Origin: an uncultured Dorea sp.
GTDB lineage: Bacteria; Bacillota; Clostridia; Lachnospirales; Lachnospiraceae
Reading direction: 5' to 3'
DNA length: 9,115 bases
NCBI GenBank assembly: GCA_910579335.1
Contig: CAJTUQ010000095.1
Coordinates: forward strand, 1,151-10,265
This document shows, in pieces, positions 6,598 to 9,115 of this stretch. Each line of letters begins with the position of its first letter. Positions within the stretch are counted from its first letter, which is position 1. Below the pieces are notes generated by a model. That model made no database searches. It saw only the letters and a program-made list of their open reading frames with translations, and was not told the DNA's origin. Both the position numbers and the translations under genes were made by a program.

Positions 6598-7626
6598 CTA
6601 CTGCCTGTTTCCGTACATCTGACTGTAGTAGTTCTGATAATCGCCAGAAATAATCGTCTCCCACCATTTCTTGTTATCCAGATACCATTGAACTGTTTTC
6701 TTTATGCCGTCCGCAAATTTAGTTTCCGGCAGCCAGCCAAGTTCATTATGAATCTTCGTGGGGTCGATGGCATACCGCATATCATGGCCTTTGCGGTCGG
6801 CAACATATGTGATTAAGCCCTCCGGTTTGTCCAATATTTTACAGATAAGCTTTACAATATCAATATTTTTCATCTCATTATGGCCGCCGATATTGTAAAC
6901 CTCCCCCACGCATCCGCCGTGAATAATCAAATCAATTGCCTTACAATGATCTTCAACGTAGAGCCAGTCGCGGACATTCAGTCCCTCGCCGTATACGGGC
7001 AGCGGCTTGTCATTCAAAGCATTGGCAATCATAAGCGGTATCAGCTTCTCCGGGAAATGATACGGCCCGTAATTGTTCGAACATCTGGAAATCGTCACCG
7101 GCAGGCCGTACGTCCTGTGATATGCCAGTACAAGCAAGTCTGCGGCAGCCTTGGAACTGCTGTACGGTGAACTGGTGTGAATCGGCGTCTCCTCCGTAAA
7201 GAACAGATCCGGACGGTCAAGCGGCAGGTCGCCGTATACTTCATCCGTACTCACCTGATGGTATCTTTCAATACCGTACTTCCGGCAGGCATCCATCAGC
7301 ACAGCCGTTCCCATAATATTTGTCTGCAGAAAGATTCCCGGATCCTCGATGCTCCTGTCTACGTGGCTTTCCGCAGCAAAATTTACTACGACGTCCGGAT
7401 GCTCTTTTTCAAAAAGCTGATAAACCGCTTCCCGGTCACAGATATCCTCCTTCACAAAACGAAACTGCGGATTGTCCATCACCGGTTCCAGCGTAGAAAG
7501 ATTTCCCGCATAGGTCAGTTTGTCCAGACAGATAATTCTGTACTCTTTATACTTCTCAAGCATATAAAAAATAAAATTGCTCCCGATAAACCCTGCGCCG
7601 CCAGTTACAATCATCGTTTTTCCCAT
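6598..7626 (-). CDS. rmlB: dTDP-glucose 4,6-dehydratase RmlB
   Basis: Second enzyme of the rhamnose pathway: an NAD-dependent extended short-chain dehydrogenase that turns dTDP-glucose into dTDP-4-keto-6-deoxyglucose. It has 342 residues, normal for RmlB. Visible motifs are the Rossmann TGGAGFIG (8-15), LDKLTYAGN (34-42), NFAAESHVDRS (82-92), STDEVYGD (126-133, with the Thr-Asp-Glu catalytic set at 127-129) and the YSSSK catalytic Tyr/Lys pair (Tyr155, Lys159), followed by RCSNNYGPYHFPEKLIP. A GAGAGG sequence lies a few bases before the ATG and acts as the ribosome binding site. It sits directly between rmlA and rmlD in the same orientation, which supports a single pathway operon. The active site appears intact. 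Confidence 0.97.
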   Translation of the reverse strand: MGKTMIVTGGAGFIGSNFIFYMLEKYKEYRIICLDKLTYAGNLSTLEPVMDNPQFRFVKEDICDREAVYQLFEKEHPDVVVNFAAESHVDRSIEDPGIFLQTNIMGTAVLMDACRKYGIERYHQVSTDEVYGDLPLDRPDLFFTEETPIHTSSPYSSSKAAADLLVLAYHRTYGLPVTISRCSNNYGPYHFPEKLIPLMIANALNDKPLPVYGEGLNVRDWLYVEDHCKAIDLIIHGGCVGEVYNIGGHNEMKNIDIVKLICKILDKPEGLITYVADRKGHDMRYAIDPTKIHNELGWLPETKFADGIKKTVQWYLDNKKWWETIISGDYQNYYSQMYGNRQ

Positions 7627-7646
7627 AATTATACCTCTCTTATCTC

Positions 7647-8543
7647 CTAATGCAAAACATCCAGATATTTTCCGTCCAATACATCCTTCAGATATTGGCC
7701 GTATTGATTTTTCTTCAGGACTTCATAGACTTCCAAAACTTCTTCTCTGCTTATCCATCCATTGAGATAGGCAATCTCCTCAAGACAGGCAACTTTACGG
7801 TGCTGGTGCATCTCCACCGTCTTCACAAAATTGGTGGCCTCCACCAGACTTTCATGGGTTCCCGTATCCAGCCATGTAAATCCCTGTCCTAAAAGCTCCA
7901 CATTCAGCTCTCCGTTTTCCAGATAGATCCGGTTAAGATCAGTGATTTCAAGCTCTCCTCTCTTCGAAGGCTTTAAACTCTTTGCATACTCGACTACGCG
8001 GTTGTCATAAAAATACAGTCCTGTCACACAGTAATTGCTTTTCGGAACCTTCGGCTTTTCCTCTATGGAAACTGCGTGTCCGTCCTTATTAAATTCAACA
8101 ATGCCGAATCTTTCCGGGTCGTCGACATAATATCCGAACACGGTGGCCCCTTTGCCGCTTTCTGCATTGGCCACCGCAGCTTTTAAACGCTTCTTTAAAC
8201 CGTGGCCTGCAAAAATATTGTCCCCAAGCACCATAGCGGCGGTATCGGTTCCCACAAATTCCTCGCCGATGATAAATGCCTGAGCCAGTCCTTCAGGAGC
8301 AGGCTGGACCGCATACGCAAGCGTAACTCCGAACTGATGTCCGTCCCCTAAAAGCTCTTTAAAACGCGGGGTGTCCTGCGGAGTTGAAATAATCAATATG
8401 TCCCGGATGCCCGCATTCATTAAAACGGACATCGGATAATATATCATGGGCTTGTCGTAAATCGGCAGCAGCTGCTTAGAGGTTACTTTGGTTAACGGGT
8501 ACAAACGTGTCCCGGAACCGCCGGCTAATATAATTCCTTTCAT
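7647..8543 (-). CDS. rmlA: Glucose-1-phosphate thymidylyltransferase RmlA
   Basis: Cytoplasmic enzyme that joins glucose-1-phosphate and dTTP to give dTDP-glucose plus pyrophosphate, the first and usually feedback-controlled step of dTDP-L-rhamnose synthesis. The 298-residue protein is full length for the family. It carries the nucleotide-binding signature LAGGSGTRLYPLT (residues 6-18), then SKQLLPIYDKP (22-32), the PAPEGLAQAF substrate loop (81-90), metal-binding LGDNIF (106-111, Asp108), EEKP (161-164) and WLDTGTH (224-230, Asp226). The ATG is preceded by AAGGAG (8555-8560) at a slightly long spacing of 11 nt. It opens the rml cassette, 21 nt behind the Wzz-like gene and 20 nt before rmlB. 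No oddities were seen. Confidence 0.97.
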   Translation of the reverse strand: MKGIILAGGSGTRLYPLTKVTSKQLLPIYDKPMIYYPMSVLMNAGIRDILIISTPQDTPRFKELLGDGHQFGVTLAYAVQPAPEGLAQAFIIGEEFVGTDTAAMVLGDNIFAGHGLKKRLKAAVANAESGKGATVFGYYVDDPERFGIVEFNKDGHAVSIEEKPKVPKSNYCVTGLYFYDNRVVEYAKSLKPSKRGELEITDLNRIYLENGELNVELLGQGFTWLDTGTHESLVEATNFVKTVEMHQHRKVACLEEIAYLNGWISREEVLEVYEVLKKNQYGQYLKDVLDGKYLDVLH

Positions 8544-8564
8544 TTTTATCTTCGCTCCTTTTTG

Positions 8565-9115
8565 TTAATGTTCGATTATAATGCTTCCAAGCACGTTCAC
8601 GCCCTGCTCCTTGCAAATCTGCAGTTCGCGGGCAATTTCCTGATAGATAGACACATTGGATTCCTCGACAATTATCACATTCCCCACTTCGGTCATCTTA
8701 GAAAACGCATCGGCGTCTATGCTGATATTCTGGCCGATAATCAGCTTGAGCCCGGATTGTTCAGCCGCCTGCCTGAGTTTCCTCAAAAGGTTTTGTATAT
8801 TTTCTCTCTCAATTTCTGTCCCTGTAACATAAAGCTCACAGATATCCGCCTTTCTCGCACTGATGACAATGGCTGAAAGAAGCATCTGGAAGGTCCGCTC
8901 TGCGCTAAGGCTCTTTTTGTTCCGGTTTCTGAGCTTATATATCCACCGATCTATTTTAGAAGACTTTTTCTGCCGCTTTCTGTCATCGATAACTCCCAAA
9001 ATCCGCAAAGAAAAATTACGCTGCATCTCATTTACGGAGTTCAGCCTGCCGCCACTGATCCAGTGAAGAAAATCCAGCCCGCATGCGAACATGGCGCCGA
9101 GAATTGCACCTAGCA
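8565..9115 (-). CDS. Wzz/CpsC-type chain-length protein with degenerate BY-kinase-like tail, 3' end only
   Basis: Partial gene: the frame stays open through the right edge, so the 5' end is missing and the internal ATG at 9092 is not the start. 182 residues are visible. The first residues (LGAILGAMFACGLDFLHW) form a hydrophobic, glycine-rich helix like the second membrane span of polysaccharide co-polymerases, which control chain length at the membrane. The following cytoplasmic part of about 160 residues can be laid by eye along a BY-kinase domain: an ERTFQMLLSAI segment where kinases have the FRTLRTNI-type helix, then CELYVTGT before the P-loop position, and finally VIIVEES and GVNVLGSIIIE near the end. 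The P-loop position reads EIEREN, not a GxxGxGKS/T motif, there is no DxD Walker A' motif, and the C-terminus has no tyrosine cluster. It probably has a structural or regulatory role. It ends 21 nt before rmlA. The family call is fairly secure; the kinase-like reading is inference. Confidence 0.72.
   Translation of the reverse strand, partial: LGAILGAMFACGLDFLHWISGGRLNSVNEMQRNFSLRILGVIDDRKRQKKSSKIDRWIYKLRNRNKKSLSAERTFQMLLSAIVISARKADICELYVTGTEIERENIQNLLRKLRQAAEQSGLKLIIGQNISIDADAFSKMTEVGNVIIVEESNVSIYQEIARELQICKEQGVNVLGSIIIEH

Noticed and set aside
6205..6816. Long plus-strand open frame of 203 codons
   Set aside because: It lies antisense over rmlD and the end of rmlB, whose motifs are unmistakable. 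Its low-complexity Ser/Thr/Pro-rich content is typical of a shadow frame.
7177..7650. Plus-strand open frame of 157 codons
   Set aside because: It is antisense to rmlB, including its Rossmann and catalytic motifs, with no ribosome binding site or family-like motif recognised.
1..9115. CRISPR array, insertion sequence, tRNA/rRNA, toxin-antitoxin or phage-defence genes
   Set aside because: No regularly spaced repeats, transposase motifs, tRNA-like cloverleafs or defence-type domains were seen. Nearly all bases are accounted for by polysaccharide genes.

Overview
The window is an internal slice of a cell-surface polysaccharide (capsule or exopolysaccharide) locus. The host is probably a low-to-mid GC Gram-positive anaerobe, and a Lachnospiraceae/Clostridia-type Firmicute is my best guess. 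That guess rests on strong AAGGAG/GGAGG ribosome binding sites before nearly every gene, overall protein style, and a Wzz-like protein with a cytoplasmic kinase-like tail. It is an inference from style, not a match to a named genome. Every real gene is on the minus strand, so transcription runs from the right edge to the left. Gaps are 9-45 nt except for one 132 nt gap, so most or all of it is probably one operon whose promoter lies off the right edge.

In transcription order: (1) 9115-8565, the 3' end of a Wzz/CpsC-type chain-length protein. Its last membrane helix is followed by a roughly 160-residue domain that resembles a bacterial tyrosine kinase (BY-kinase) fold stripped of its ATP-binding motifs. 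(2) 8543-5031, a complete dTDP-L-rhamnose cassette in the order rmlA, rmlB, rmlD, rmlC. (3) 5017-3770, a GT4 glycosyltransferase with the DUF1972 N-terminal domain typical of rhamnosyltransferases (Cps2T/WchF, RgpA/GacB type). (4) 3637-2387, ugd, a UDP-glucose 6-dehydrogenase, after the 132 nt gap. (5) 2342-1389, a GT2 glycosyltransferase resembling RgpB-type rhamnosyltransferases. (6) 1354-108, a Wzy/O-antigen-ligase-like polymerase, interrupted by a -1 type frameshift between about 842 and 920. (7) 98-1, the first 32 codons of an unidentified gene that runs off the left edge.

Together the genes describe a Wzy-dependent pathway. RmlA-D make dTDP-L-rhamnose from glucose-1-phosphate, and Ugd makes UDP-glucuronate. 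The GT4 and GT2 enzymes are likely to add rhamnose to the lipid-linked repeat unit. Wzy would polymerise exported repeats, and the Wzz protein would set chain length. Initiating phosphoglycosyltransferase, flippase and other transferases are not in view.

Most of the window is a recognisable pathway, not a new system. The parts most worth checking are the polymerase frameshift (sequencing error, real inactivation, phase switch or recoding) and the Wzz protein's kinase-like tail, which lacks Walker motifs.
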